Positions 9,258 through 17,407 of a stretch of DNA of 64,000 nucleotides are shown one piece after another. Position 1 is the stretch's first letter. Each line of letters opens with the position of its first letter. The stretch spans positions 1 to 64,000 of the forward strand of contig NZ_JAKTNQ010000002.1 of the NCBI RefSeq assembly GCF_022760835.1, read 5' to 3'. Below the pieces are notes generated by a model. That model had not been told where the DNA came from, ran no database searches, and saw only the letters and a program-made list of their open reading frames with translations. Both the position numbers and the translations under genes were made by a program. The DNA is from Thermus altitudinis. Lineage in GTDB: Bacteria > Deinococcota > Deinococci > Deinococcales > Thermaceae.

Positions 9258-9776
9258 ATGGAGCTTTGGCTGGTGCGCCACGGCGAAACCCTCTGGAACC
9301 GGGAACACCGCCTCCTGGGATGGACCGACCTGCCCCTCACCCCCACAGGAGAGGCCCAGGCCCTAAGCCTCAGGGGAAGGCTCCCCTCCCTCCCCGGCTA
9401 CAGCTCGGACCTTCAGCGGGCCCTTAAAACCGCCTCCCTGGCTGGCATCCCCTCCTTCCCCACCCCCGCCCTGCGGGAGATCCACTTTGGCTCCCTGGAG
9501 GGAGCCCGTTGGGAGGAGCTGGAACCCAGGTACAAGGAGGCCCTCCTCCGGTTCCAGGGCTTTCACCCCCCTGGTGGGGAGAGCCTCGAGGCCTTCTTGG
9601 AAAGGGTTTTCCGCTTTCTGGAGGGCCTTACCGGCCCCGCCCTTCTCTTTACCCACGGAGGGGTGATCCGGGCCGTGCTCCGCACCCTGGGGGAGGACGC
9701 CCTCCTCCCCCTGGGCAGCGCCGTGGTCCTGGACTGGCCCAGACGGGTTGTGGACCGTGTGGAAGCAAACCCGTGA
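9258..9776 (+). CDS. cobC: Alpha-ribazole phosphatase / histidine phosphatase family protein (CobC-like)
   Basis: Phosphoglycerate-mutase-type phosphatase of 172 residues. The catalytic His is in the N-terminal RHGE (H8), the proton-donor Glu is probably in REIHFGSLEG (E74), and the second His lies in FTHGGVIRAV (H133). By its position, divergent from cobT and overlapping cbiB by four bases, it most likely removes phosphate from alpha-ribazole phosphate or adenosylcobalamin phosphate. The family is broad, so the substrate rests on context. Confidence 0.82.
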   Translation: MELWLVRHGETLWNREHRLLGWTDLPLTPTGEAQALSLRGRLPSLPGYSSDLQRALKTASLAGIPSFPTPALREIHFGSLEGARWEELEPRYKEALLRFQGFHPPGGESLEAFLERVFRFLEGLTGPALLFTHGGVIRAVLRTLGEDALLPLGSAVVLDWPRRVVDRVEANP

Positions 9777-10612
9777 GCCTTCTTCTGGCCCTCCTTTTGG
9801 ACGCCCTTTTCGGGGAACCCCCGGCCCGCCTCCACCCTGTGGTCCTCATGGGCCGCTACCTGGCCTGGGCCTGGCCCCGGGTGGGAGGCTTTTGGGGAGG
9901 AGCCTTCTACTGGGCCCTTGGCGCCTTCCTCTTCACCCTACCTGCCCTTCTTCTGGACCTCCTCCTTAGACCCATGGCCTGGGGCTTCGTGCTCCTAGGC
10001 CTTTTCCTCAAGCCCCTCTTCAGCCTGCGGATGCTCCTACAAGAGGTGTGGGGGGTGGAAGCCTCCTTAGCCCGGGATCTGGAGGAAGCCAGGGCCAGGC
10101 TTTCCCGAATCGTGAGCCGGCCCACCCAGGACCTCTCCCCGGAGGAGGTGCGGGAGGCGGCCTTGGAAAGCCTCTCGGAAAACCTCTCGGATAGCTTCCT
10201 GGCCCCTCTCCTTTACTACGCCCTCTTTGGGCTTGCGGGAGCTACCCTTTACCGCTATGCCAACACCGCGGACGCCATGTGGGGCTACCGCCAGTACGGG
10301 GCCCGGGGCACCTGGGCCGCCAGGGCCGACGACCTTTTGAACCTGATCCCAGCCCGGCTCACCGGCCTTCTCCTCTGCCCTCCCCGGCTTTGGTCCCAGC
10401 TTCTGGTGGAGGCCCAAAAGACCCCTTCCCCCAACGCCGGCTTCCCCATGGCCGCCTTGGCCTTAAGGCTTGGGGTACGCCTGCGCAAACGAGGGGCCTA
10501 CGCCTTAAACGGACAGGCCCCCTCCCCCACCCACGAGAGCATGCCGAGGGCGCTGTTCCTGGTGGGTTCGCTAGGCTACGGGGTGGGCGTGGCGCTAGGA
10601 ATCCTCCTATGA
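9773..10612 (+). CDS. cbiB: Adenosylcobinamide-phosphate synthase CbiB
   Basis: Membrane enzyme that attaches aminopropanol phosphate (or ethanolamine phosphate) to adenosylcobyric acid. I start it at GTG 9773, which overlaps the cobC stop; the open frame extends 88 codons upstream but that is cobC shifted. The 279-residue product begins with the typical LLLALLLDALFGEPPARLHPVVLMGR motif region, followed by hydrophobic helices, the SESLSENLSDSFLAPLLYY block and the TADAMWGYR segment, all characteristic. The aminopropanol donor enzyme CobD is encoded 40 kb away at 50.7 kb. Confidence 0.93.
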   Translation: MSLLLALLLDALFGEPPARLHPVVLMGRYLAWAWPRVGGFWGGAFYWALGAFLFTLPALLLDLLLRPMAWGFVLLGLFLKPLFSLRMLLQEVWGVEASLARDLEEARARLSRIVSRPTQDLSPEEVREAALESLSENLSDSFLAPLLYYALFGLAGATLYRYANTADAMWGYRQYGARGTWAARADDLLNLIPARLTGLLLCPPRLWSQLLVEAQKTPSPNAGFPMAALALRLGVRLRKRGAYALNGQAPSPTHESMPRALFLVGSLGYGVGVALGILL

Positions 10613-10665
10613 GGACCTTAAGGCATACCCTCTGGGGCAATCCGCCTCCACCAGGTGGTGGATAA
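10609..10665 (+). pseudogene. Possible stub of a further cob-operon gene
   Basis: The cbiB stop overlaps an ATG in the ATGA arrangement seen at the other junctions of this locus, but the new frame closes after 18 residues (MRTLRHTLWGNP followed by Pro and Gly). This may be the N-terminal stub of a lost gene that once continued the operon. The evidence is only the junction style; chance is possible. Confidence 0.25.
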
Positions 10666-10945
10666 CCACCGCCACCTGACCGTGAAGACGCGGGTTTTCC
10701 CCGGCGTACGGCCTTCTTGGCGAACCTCACCTTGCTGCCAGCCTGGAGCCCAAACGGTTCAGCCCAACGTCAGGGGGGCCAGCCCCTTGACCCGCACCCC
10801 GGGTCTTGAGGAAAGGAGTATAACGTGGAAGGGCGTCCACCATGCGCCAAGGGGGTGGAACAGGCACACAACCCCAACCCAACCGGACCTAGTCCTGCCT
10901 CAAGCTCAACCCGACAGCCCCTTCCTCATCGGGAAAGGAGACTCC
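10666..10945 (+). other. Gene-poor leader upstream of the double-permease ABC transporter
   Basis: About 280 bases without a convincing gene. It begins with strong inverted repeats (CCACCAGGTGGTGG, then GGTGGT-GGATA-ACCACC). A TATAAC box at 10819-10824 could be the transporter promoter, with TTGACC at about 10787 too far away (about 26 bases) to be a normal -35. GGAAAGGAG at 10931-10939 is the ribosome binding site of the next gene. I looked for cobalamin, manganese and magnesium riboswitch signatures and recognised none. Confidence 0.5.
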
Positions 10946-12619
10946 ATGGCCCTGACCCGGATCCCTGAACGTCCCAACCGCCACGACCTCCTAGCCCTCC
11001 TGCTAACCCTGGGCCTCCTGGCCCTCTTCCTAGAGGCTTCCCGGGAAGCGGTGGGCCCCTTCCACCCGAGCCCCATTTCCCTGGACCCTGCCAAGCTACC
11101 GGAGTACACCCTGCGCACCACCTTCCGCATGGGGGTGGCCTTTCTGTTTTCCTTCCTCTTTACCCTCATCTATGCCCCCTTGGCGGCCAAGACCCGGCTG
11201 GAACCCTTCCTTATTGCCCTGCTGGATATCCTGCAATCCGTTCCCATCTTGGGCTTTTTGGCGGCCACCGCAGGCGCCTTCGCCGCCCTGTTCCCTGGCA
11301 GGGCCCTGGGTTACGAGCTGGCGGCCATCTTTGCGGTCTTCACCTCCCAGGCCTGGAACATGGCCTTCAGCTTCTACCAATCCCTGAAGACCCTGCCCCG
11401 GGAACTGGAGGAGGTGGCCACCTTGTTTCGCCTCTCCCCCTGGCAACGTTTCCTGCGCCTCGAGCTTCCCTTCGCCCTGCCGGGCCTGGTTTGGAACGCC
11501 ATGATCTCCATGTCGGGGGGATGGTTCTTCGTGGTGGCCTCAGAGGCCATAGCCGTGGGCAAGACCCAGGTGGAGCTTCCCGGCATCGGGTCCTACCTGG
11601 CCACCGCCATCGCCCAGGGAAATGGGCTGGCGGTACTTCTCGCCGCTTTGAGCATGCTGGTGGCCATCCTGGCCTACGACCAGCTCCTCTTCCGGCCCCT
11701 GGTAGCCTGGAGCCAGCGCTTCAAGTACGAGGAACGGCCCGGAGGCCAGCCAGCGCGAAGCTGGGTGCTGGACCTCCTGCGGCGGACCCATATCCTAAGG
11801 GGAATCGCCGAAGCCCTTTACTCCTGGGCCCTGGAGACCCTCTTCCAGCTGGAGCGGAGGCGCCCTCCCCGCCGCCTCACCCTTCCCCTTTGGGCCGTGG
11901 CCCTACCCCTCCTTCTCCTCGGGGGGATGGGAGCCTTGGCGCTTTGGCGCCAGCTCCAGCCCTTAGGGTGGTCGGAGGTGGCCAAGGTCTTCCTCCTGGG
12001 TTTCCTCACCTTCCTCCGGGTGGTGGGGGTACTCCTATTGGCCGCCGCCATCTGGGTACCCGTGGGCATCCTTCTGGGCCTGAGGCCCCGGCTTGCCCAG
12101 CGGGTGGAGGCCCTACTCCAGTTTCTGGCCGCCTTCCCCGTCAACCTCCTCTACCCCTTTTTTGCCCTTCTCCTCCTCCGCTACCATCTTTCCCTGGAGG
12201 TCTTCTCCGCTTTTCTCATGGCCCTAGGAACCCAGTGGTACATCCTCTTCAACACCATTGCCGGCAGTATGGCCCTTCCCGAGGACCTGAAGGAAGCTGC
12301 CCGAAGCCTTGGCCTCAAAGGCCTAACCCTTTGGCGTAGGCTTCTTCTGCCCGGCGCCTTCCCCCACATCCTCACGGGCCTCATCACCGCCAGCGGAGGC
12401 ACCTGGAACGCCGCCATCGTAGCCGAGGTGGTGCAGTGGGGCCCGGTGACCCTCCATGCCACCGGCCTGGGTAGCTATATCGCCCGCTGGACCCTAGAGG
12501 AGGGACAAGGGCCCCACCTCCTCCTGGGCATAGCGGCAATGAGCCTCTACGTGGTGGTTATCAACCGCCTTGTCTGGCGGCGGTTGTACCGCTTGGCCGA
12601 GGAAAGATTCCGATTTTAA
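10946..12619 (+). CDS. ABC transporter permease with two fused BPD permease domains (nitrate/sulfonate/bicarbonate class)
   Basis: Inner-membrane permease of 557 residues in which two transmembrane domains are joined in one chain. The first half carries an EAA-type loop (LPRELEEVATLFRLSPWQRFLRLELP) and the second half a matching one (LPEDLKEAARSLGLKGLTLWRRLLLP); each is the contact point for an ATPase subunit. The start at MALTRIPERP follows GGAAAGGAG; the frame remains open upstream but without coding character. The ATPase gene is 9 bases downstream. No substrate-binding protein is encoded nearby, so the substrate is unknown; an inorganic anion or metal is a guess. Confidence 0.82.
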   Translation: MALTRIPERPNRHDLLALLLTLGLLALFLEASREAVGPFHPSPISLDPAKLPEYTLRTTFRMGVAFLFSFLFTLIYAPLAAKTRLEPFLIALLDILQSVPILGFLAATAGAFAALFPGRALGYELAAIFAVFTSQAWNMAFSFYQSLKTLPRELEEVATLFRLSPWQRFLRLELPFALPGLVWNAMISMSGGWFFVVASEAIAVGKTQVELPGIGSYLATAIAQGNGLAVLLAALSMLVAILAYDQLLFRPLVAWSQRFKYEERPGGQPARSWVLDLLRRTHILRGIAEALYSWALETLFQLERRRPPRRLTLPLWAVALPLLLLGGMGALALWRQLQPLGWSEVAKVFLLGFLTFLRVVGVLLLAAAIWVPVGILLGLRPRLAQRVEALLQFLAAFPVNLLYPFFALLLLRYHLSLEVFSAFLMALGTQWYILFNTIAGSMALPEDLKEAARSLGLKGLTLWRRLLLPGAFPHILTGLITASGGTWNAAIVAEVVQWGPVTLHATGLGSYIARWTLEEGQGPHLLLGIAAMSLYVVVINRLVWRRLYRLAEERFRF

Positions 12620-12628
12620 GGGGAAAGC

Positions 12629-13885
12629 ATGTTGCTTACAGCCAAGGACATCGTCAAGGCCTACCGGGCTGGCGAACGCCCCTACCCGGTGCTTTTCGGC
12701 GTGAACCTGGCCCTGAGGGAGGGAGAGGTGGTGGCCCTCCTGGGCCGCTCGGGGGGAGGAAAAAGCACCCTCTTGCGCATCCTGGCAGGCCTCATCCCTG
12801 CGGATGCAGGCGAGGTGCGCTTTAAGGGCAAGCGGGTGGAGGGGCCCGTAGAAGGGATGGCCATGGTTTTTCAGACCTTCGCCCTCTTCCCCTGGCTCAC
12901 GGTGCTGGACAACGTGGCCCTGGGCCTCGAGGCCCGAGGGATACCCAAGGGGGAGCGCCTGAAGCGAGCCCGAGAGGCCATTGCCCTCATTGGGCTAAGG
13001 GGGTTTGAAGAGGCCCTTCCCAAGGAGCTTTCCGGGGGGATGCGGCAGCGGGTGGGCTTCGCCCGGGCTCTGGTGGTGGAGCCTGAGGTCCTCCTCTTGG
13101 ACGAGGCCTTCTCCGCCCTGGACCCCCTCACCGCCGAGGGGCTTAGGGGAGATTTCCTGGACCTCTGGCTATCGGCGCGGATCTCCACCAAGGCGGTCCT
13201 CATGGTGACCCACAACATCGAGGAAGCGGTGGCCTTGGCCGACCGGGCCTTGATCCTCCAGGGGAGCCCGGCCCGCATCGGAAAGGAGATCCCCATCCCC
13301 CTTCCCCACCCCAGGGACCCCAGCGATCCCCAGTTCCGGGCCCTGGTGGACCAGATCTACGAGGCCCTAACCCCTCGGGAGGAGGTGGAAAGGCGCCTGG
13401 AGGAGGAGCTTCTCCGCCTGCCCGACGCCCGGGTAGGTGCCCTCATGAGCCTGGCGGAGGCCATCGCCCGCCTAGGCGGCCGGGCCGACCTGCCCCTCCT
13501 GGCGGAGGAGGAGGGCCTCGAGGTGGACGACCTCTTCCCCCTCCTCGAGGCCCTGGAGCTCCTGGGGTTCGCCCGGGTGGAAAAGGGCGACGTGGAGCTC
13601 ACCCCAGCAGGCTTAGCCTGGGCGGAGGCCGGCCTCGAGGAGCGCAAGGTAATGTTCGCCGAACACCTCCTGCGGCGCATACCCCTCGTCGCCCGCCTAC
13701 ACCGGGCCCTCTTGGAGCGGAAACGGGTTCCCGAAGGGTGGGTGCTCAACCGGCTCAAGGAACACCTGCCGGAACCCGAGGCCAAAAGGGTTCTCTCCGT
13801 GCTCCTGGAGTGGGGGCGGTACGCCGGCCTCCTCGCCTACCACGAGGGCAGCCGGATGCTCCACCTGCCCCATCCCTCCCGCTAA
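12629..13885 (+). CDS. ABC transporter ATP-binding protein with C-terminal AAA-associated domain
   Basis: The 418-residue protein has an NitT/TauT-type nucleotide-binding domain in residues 1-240: Walker A GRSGGGKST (39-47), Q-loop MVFQTFALFP, signature LSGGMRQR, Walker B VLLLDEAF and H-loop VTHN. A second domain (about 255-418) is rich in Glu/Arg/Leu helices and looks winged-helix-like; I match it to the AAA-associated C-terminal domain family that occurs on some NitT-class ATPases. It partners the fused permease immediately upstream. The extra domain may have a regulatory role; what it senses is not visible. Confidence 0.82.
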   Translation: MLLTAKDIVKAYRAGERPYPVLFGVNLALREGEVVALLGRSGGGKSTLLRILAGLIPADAGEVRFKGKRVEGPVEGMAMVFQTFALFPWLTVLDNVALGLEARGIPKGERLKRAREAIALIGLRGFEEALPKELSGGMRQRVGFARALVVEPEVLLLDEAFSALDPLTAEGLRGDFLDLWLSARISTKAVLMVTHNIEEAVALADRALILQGSPARIGKEIPIPLPHPRDPSDPQFRALVDQIYEALTPREEVERRLEEELLRLPDARVGALMSLAEAIARLGGRADLPLLAEEEGLEVDDLFPLLEALELLGFARVEKGDVELTPAGLAWAEAGLEERKVMFAEHLLRRIPLVARLHRALLERKRVPEGWVLNRLKEHLPEPEAKRVLSVLLEWGRYAGLLAYHEGSRMLHLPHPSR

Positions 13886-13897
13886 CCCCATGGCTCC

Positions 13898-14275
13898 TTG
13901 CCTCACCCCCGGGGAGCTGGGTCGGGTGTATATTCCCTTATCGTGGCCTACCGCATCCAGGGGAAAAGGCGCTTTCCCCCGGAGGTGAAACCCTTGCCCT
14001 ATGCCTTCGTGCGCAGCCAGTTGGGCGAGCAGGCTCTGGGAGGCGTCCTCAAGCCCCTTAGGACACCCTCTGGCCTCGCCCGCTCCGAGGCCATGCCGAG
14101 AAGGGCCGTGGCCCTGGATCCACAAAACCCCCTGGCCCGGTATCTCCTTGGTCTAACCCTGGCAAAGGAAAGGAAGGGGACGGAGGCTAAGTCCCTGCTC
14201 CTCGAGGCCCATGCCCTCTACAGGGCCTATGGCCATGTACCCCGTGGCGTGGCCGCTATCCTCCAAGGTCTATGA
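13898..14275 (+). CDS. Hypothetical protein with one TPR-like unit, possibly a remnant
   Basis: A 125-residue frame whose second half (AVALDPQNPLARYLLGLTLAKERKG, about 70 onward) has the spacing of a TPR helix pair, while the first half shows no recognisable fold. Its stop overlaps the ATG of the following permease as ATGA, which favours real translation. The start is uncertain, because the first 15 residues read poorly. It may be the 3' remainder of a TPR or BTAD-domain regulator. I do not recognise a function. Confidence 0.4.
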   Translation: MPHPRGAGSGVYSLIVAYRIQGKRRFPPEVKPLPYAFVRSQLGEQALGGVLKPLRTPSGLARSEAMPRRAVALDPQNPLARYLLGLTLAKERKGTEAKSLLLEAHALYRAYGHVPRGVAAILQGL

Positions 14276-16149
14276 AATCCTTAACCCCTCCCCCTGATGT
14301 CAGGCACTCGGAAGACGAGGGGCGCTACCCATGGTGGAAGGTCCTCTGCCTCACGGGCGTGGACCTCTTCTCCTCCTTGGGCTACCAACCGGGAATCGCC
14401 CTTCTGGCTGCAGGTGTCCTCTCGCCTTTGGCCAACCTGGCCCTGGTCCTCTTCGCCTTCTTGGCCGTTTACCCCGTCTACCGCCGGGTGGCGGAGGAGA
14501 GCCCCCACGGCGAGGGATCCATCGGGCTTCTCACCCGCTTGATCCCCGGCTGGCGGGGCAAACTTTTGGTTTTGGTAGTCCTGGGCTTCATGGCCACGGA
14601 CTTCATGATCACCATCACCCTCTCCGCCGCCGACGCCGCCGTTCACCTTCTGGGGAACCCCCTGGCTCCCTCCTGGCTCCAGGGGCACCAGATGGGCCTT
14701 ACCCTTTTGCTCATCGGCCTTTTGGGCGTTGTCTTCTACCTAGGGTTCAGGGAAGCCATTGGCCTGGCGGTGCCCATCACCTTGGGATACCTACTCCTCA
14801 ACGGAATGGTTCTCCTGGCCACCCTGCCCCACGTGCGCCTCGAGCACCTGGAAAGGTGGCGGCAAAGGCTCCTCACCAGCCAACCTGACCCCCTGGGTTT
14901 GGTCCTTGTCACCCTTTTGGCTTTCCCTAAACTGGCCCTGGGCCTTTCCGGCTATGAGACCGGGGTGGCCGTCATGCCCCTGATCCGGGGCCTGCCTGGG
15001 GATACCCCGGAGCGCCCTTGGGGCCGCATCCGGGGAACCCACCGCCTCCTTTTCGCCGCAGCCTTCATTATGGGTTTCTTCCTCCTGGGGGCGGGCTTCG
15101 CCACCACCCTCCTCATTCCCCAAGAGCTATGGGGCAGCGAGGAGGTTTCCGGCAGAGCCCTAAGTTTCCTGGCCCATCGCTACCTGGGGGAAGACTTCGG
15201 CACCCTTTACGATCTCTTTTCCATCGTCATCCTCTGGTTCGCCGGGGCCAGCGCCATGGCGGGCCTCCTCACCATCGTCCCCCGTTACCTTCCCCGCTTC
15301 GGCATGGCCCCGGAGTGGGCAAGGCAACAACGGCCCATGGTCCTCTTCTTCACCGCCGTGGCCTTCGGCATCACCCTGGTCTTTCGGGCCCGGGTAGAGG
15401 CCCAGGCAGCGGCCTACGCCACCGGCGTGCTGGTGGTCATGACCTCCGCCGCCCTGGCGGCGGCCCTTCTGGCGGAGCGGGAAAAGCGCCGCGAAAGCGG
15501 GTTCTACCGCCTGCTCCTCCCTCTCTTTACCTACGTGCTTCTGGCCAACATCCTGGAGCGGCCTGATGGGGTGAAGATCGCCTCCTTTTTCATCGCGGCC
15601 ACCCTGCTCATCTCCCTCCTCTCCCGGACCCTGCGGGCCTTTGAACTGAGGGTGGAGGGCTTTCAGCTAGACGAGATGGCCGAGCACTTTGTGGCCCAGC
15701 TGAAATCCCAGGAGGCCCCCATCCGCCTGGTGGCCCACCGGCCGGAGCGGGGAGGCCTCAGGGTGTACTGGGAAAAGGAGCGCCGCATCCGTGAGACCAC
15801 CCACATCCCCGCGGGGGATCCCATCTACTTTGTGGAAGTCTTTGTGCAGGATCCTTCGGAGTTCACCGCCCAAGGCCGGGTCTGGGGTGTGGACCGCCCC
15901 GAGGCCCGCATCTTCCGCATCCTCGGCACCGCAGCACCCAACACCCTGGCCGCCTTCTTGCTCTACTTGAGAAACCGCACGGGCCGGCGCCCCCACATTT
16001 ACTTTGAGTGGTCGGACGAAGGACCCTTGCAGGCCGCCTTGGACTTCCTCCTCTTTGGCGAGGGGGATGTGCCCACCCTGACCCATGAGATCCTGCGCCG
16101 CACCGAACCGGATAGGAGCCAACGCCCCTTGGTGCACGTGGGCGGCTAG
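14272..16149 (+). CDS. APC-superfamily amino acid permease with cytosolic C-terminal domain
   Basis: The 625-residue protein has about 12 hydrophobic helices in residues 20-450. The first helix carries GVDLFSSLGYQPGIALLAAG, the unwound-helix motif of amino acid-polyamine-organocation transporters, followed by EESPHGEGSIGLL. The last 170 residues (from about QLDEMAEHF) are soluble and of mixed alpha/beta character, as in larger APC members; they may be regulatory. The substrate cannot be read from the sequence. Its stop codon shares the palindrome CTAG with the converging AI-2E-family gene. Confidence 0.8.
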   Translation: MKSLTPPPDVRHSEDEGRYPWWKVLCLTGVDLFSSLGYQPGIALLAAGVLSPLANLALVLFAFLAVYPVYRRVAEESPHGEGSIGLLTRLIPGWRGKLLVLVVLGFMATDFMITITLSAADAAVHLLGNPLAPSWLQGHQMGLTLLLIGLLGVVFYLGFREAIGLAVPITLGYLLLNGMVLLATLPHVRLEHLERWRQRLLTSQPDPLGLVLVTLLAFPKLALGLSGYETGVAVMPLIRGLPGDTPERPWGRIRGTHRLLFAAAFIMGFFLLGAGFATTLLIPQELWGSEEVSGRALSFLAHRYLGEDFGTLYDLFSIVILWFAGASAMAGLLTIVPRYLPRFGMAPEWARQQRPMVLFFTAVAFGITLVFRARVEAQAAAYATGVLVVMTSAALAAALLAEREKRRESGFYRLLLPLFTYVLLANILERPDGVKIASFFIAATLLISLLSRTLRAFELRVEGFQLDEMAEHFVAQLKSQEAPIRLVAHRPERGGLRVYWEKERRIRETTHIPAGDPIYFVEVFVQDPSEFTAQGRVWGVDRPEARIFRILGTAAPNTLAAFLLYLRNRTGRRPHIYFEWSDEGPLQAALDFLLFGEGDVPTLTHEILRRTEPDRSQRPLVHVGG

Positions 16150-17087
16150 CGCCGCCAGTGCTTGAGAATCCCCGCCCCCAGGATGGTCATGGGCACCGCC
16201 AGGAAAATGCCCAGGAAGCCGAAGAGCTGGCCAAAGGCGAAGATGGAAAGGAGCACCAGGGCGGGATGGAAACCCACGGTGCGGCCGTAGATGTAGGGGA
16301 TGAGCACCTTCCCCTCCAGGAGGGCGATCCCCCCGTAGCCCGCGAGCACCAGGAGGGCCGCCAGCGGGCCCTTAGACGAAAGGGCCACCAAGGCCGCCAA
16401 GGAGGCGGTGGCGATACCCCCCACAAAGGGCACCACCTCCAAAACCCCGCCCAACGCCCCAAGGGCGAAGGGGCTGGGAACGCCCAGGAAGAAAAGCCAC
16501 CCCCCGAAGAGAAGGGCGAAGGAAAGGGCGATGAGGAACTGGGCCCGGGCCCAGTAGCCCATGCGCTTCCAAGTGTCCTCCAACACCTCGGTCCAGCCGC
16601 TTCCCGGAAGGTACGGCGCAACCCGGGCCACCAGGTGAGGCTCGAGGGCGATCATCACCGCCAGAACCAAGGCCAAAACCATCTCGGTAACCGTCTCCCC
16701 TACCTTAAGGAGAAGATCCCCGGCCAAGTGGGCGGAGGAGGCCAAGGAGGAGGCCAGGTCGGGAAGGGAAAGGGCTAGGTTATCCTGGAGCCACCTGAGG
16801 ACTGCGGGCAGGAGTTCCACAAGGTGGTGGAATTGAAGGACCAGGAGAGGGGCCGCCCAGTAAAACCCCATGCCCATCACCCCGAGAACCACGAGGTAAG
16901 CCAGGAAAACGGCAGGAGGCCGGGAAAGCCTGCGGGCCAAGAGCCCCACCAAGGGATCCAAGGCGGCAGCCAAGGTGAAGGCCAGGAAAACCCATAGCAG
17001 GAGGCGGTACAGGTGGGCCAGGGTCCAGAGGGCCAGGAGGAAAAGCGCCAGGCTTAAGAACCAGGGGCGGACGGGAGGCGTTTCCAT
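16146..17087 (-). CDS. AI-2E family transporter (PerM/YdiK-type membrane protein)
   Basis: A 313-residue polytopic protein of the AI-2E/PerM family: two N-terminal helices and LAAALDPLVGLLARRLSR, a long amphipathic central region (LVELLPAVLRWLQDNLALSLPDLASSL) and a C-terminal helix set with PFVGGIATASLAALVAL and FLGIFLAVPMTILGAGILKHW. Members have been linked to autoinducer export or Na+/H+ exchange; neither can be claimed here. It stands alone on this strand, tail to tail with the APC permease. Confidence 0.8.
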   Translation of the reverse strand: METPPVRPWFLSLALFLLALWTLAHLYRLLLWVFLAFTLAAALDPLVGLLARRLSRPPAVFLAYLVVLGVMGMGFYWAAPLLVLQFHHLVELLPAVLRWLQDNLALSLPDLASSLASSAHLAGDLLLKVGETVTEMVLALVLAVMIALEPHLVARVAPYLPGSGWTEVLEDTWKRMGYWARAQFLIALSFALLFGGWLFFLGVPSPFALGALGGVLEVVPFVGGIATASLAALVALSSKGPLAALLVLAGYGGIALLEGKVLIPYIYGRTVGFHPALVLLSIFAFGQLFGFLGIFLAVPMTILGAGILKHWRR

Positions 17088-17407
17088 ATGCTACAACCCC
17101 CTTATGGTAAAGCCCTGGCCCCTCGAGGACAAAGGGTATGCGGCCAGCAAGCCCGCAAGGGAACGCCCATACCCCTTCCCCCCTCCAGGAAACGGCCCAG
17201 GGTGACGCTGGACAAGGGCAACCACGCTTGGGAAAGGCCTGGGCCTTTCTCCCAGCGGCCTTGGGGGGTTTGCCGGGCCTTTCCCGGCCAAAAAGGCCAC
17301 CCCCTTCGCACCGTCCAGTGGATGGCGCCCTTTAGGGCGAGGGAAAATCACCCTGGCCCGCCTGAAAACCGGCTTTTCTCTGGGAAGCGGCGTGTTAGCT
17401 TGAGGCC
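17088..17407. other. Intergenic region with several hairpins
   Basis: A 320-base gap between divergent genes. It holds three inverted repeats: GGGAAAGGCC/GGCCTTTCTCCC near 17230-17255, GCCGGG/CCCGGC near 17272-17288, and CGCCC-TTTA-GGGCG at 17326-17339 followed by a tail ending ATCAC (17347-17351). The last one resembles the IS200/IS605-type end at 1-52. TAGCTT at 17397-17402, 5 bases before the PIG-L GTG, could be a leaderless -10. No convincing gene was found in either strand. Confidence 0.5.

Noticed and set aside
9233-9346. Longer N-terminus for CobT
   Set aside because: It would overlap cobC by up to 89 bases and cross the divergent -10 boxes; family alignment from memory begins at MGYQEV-like sequence.
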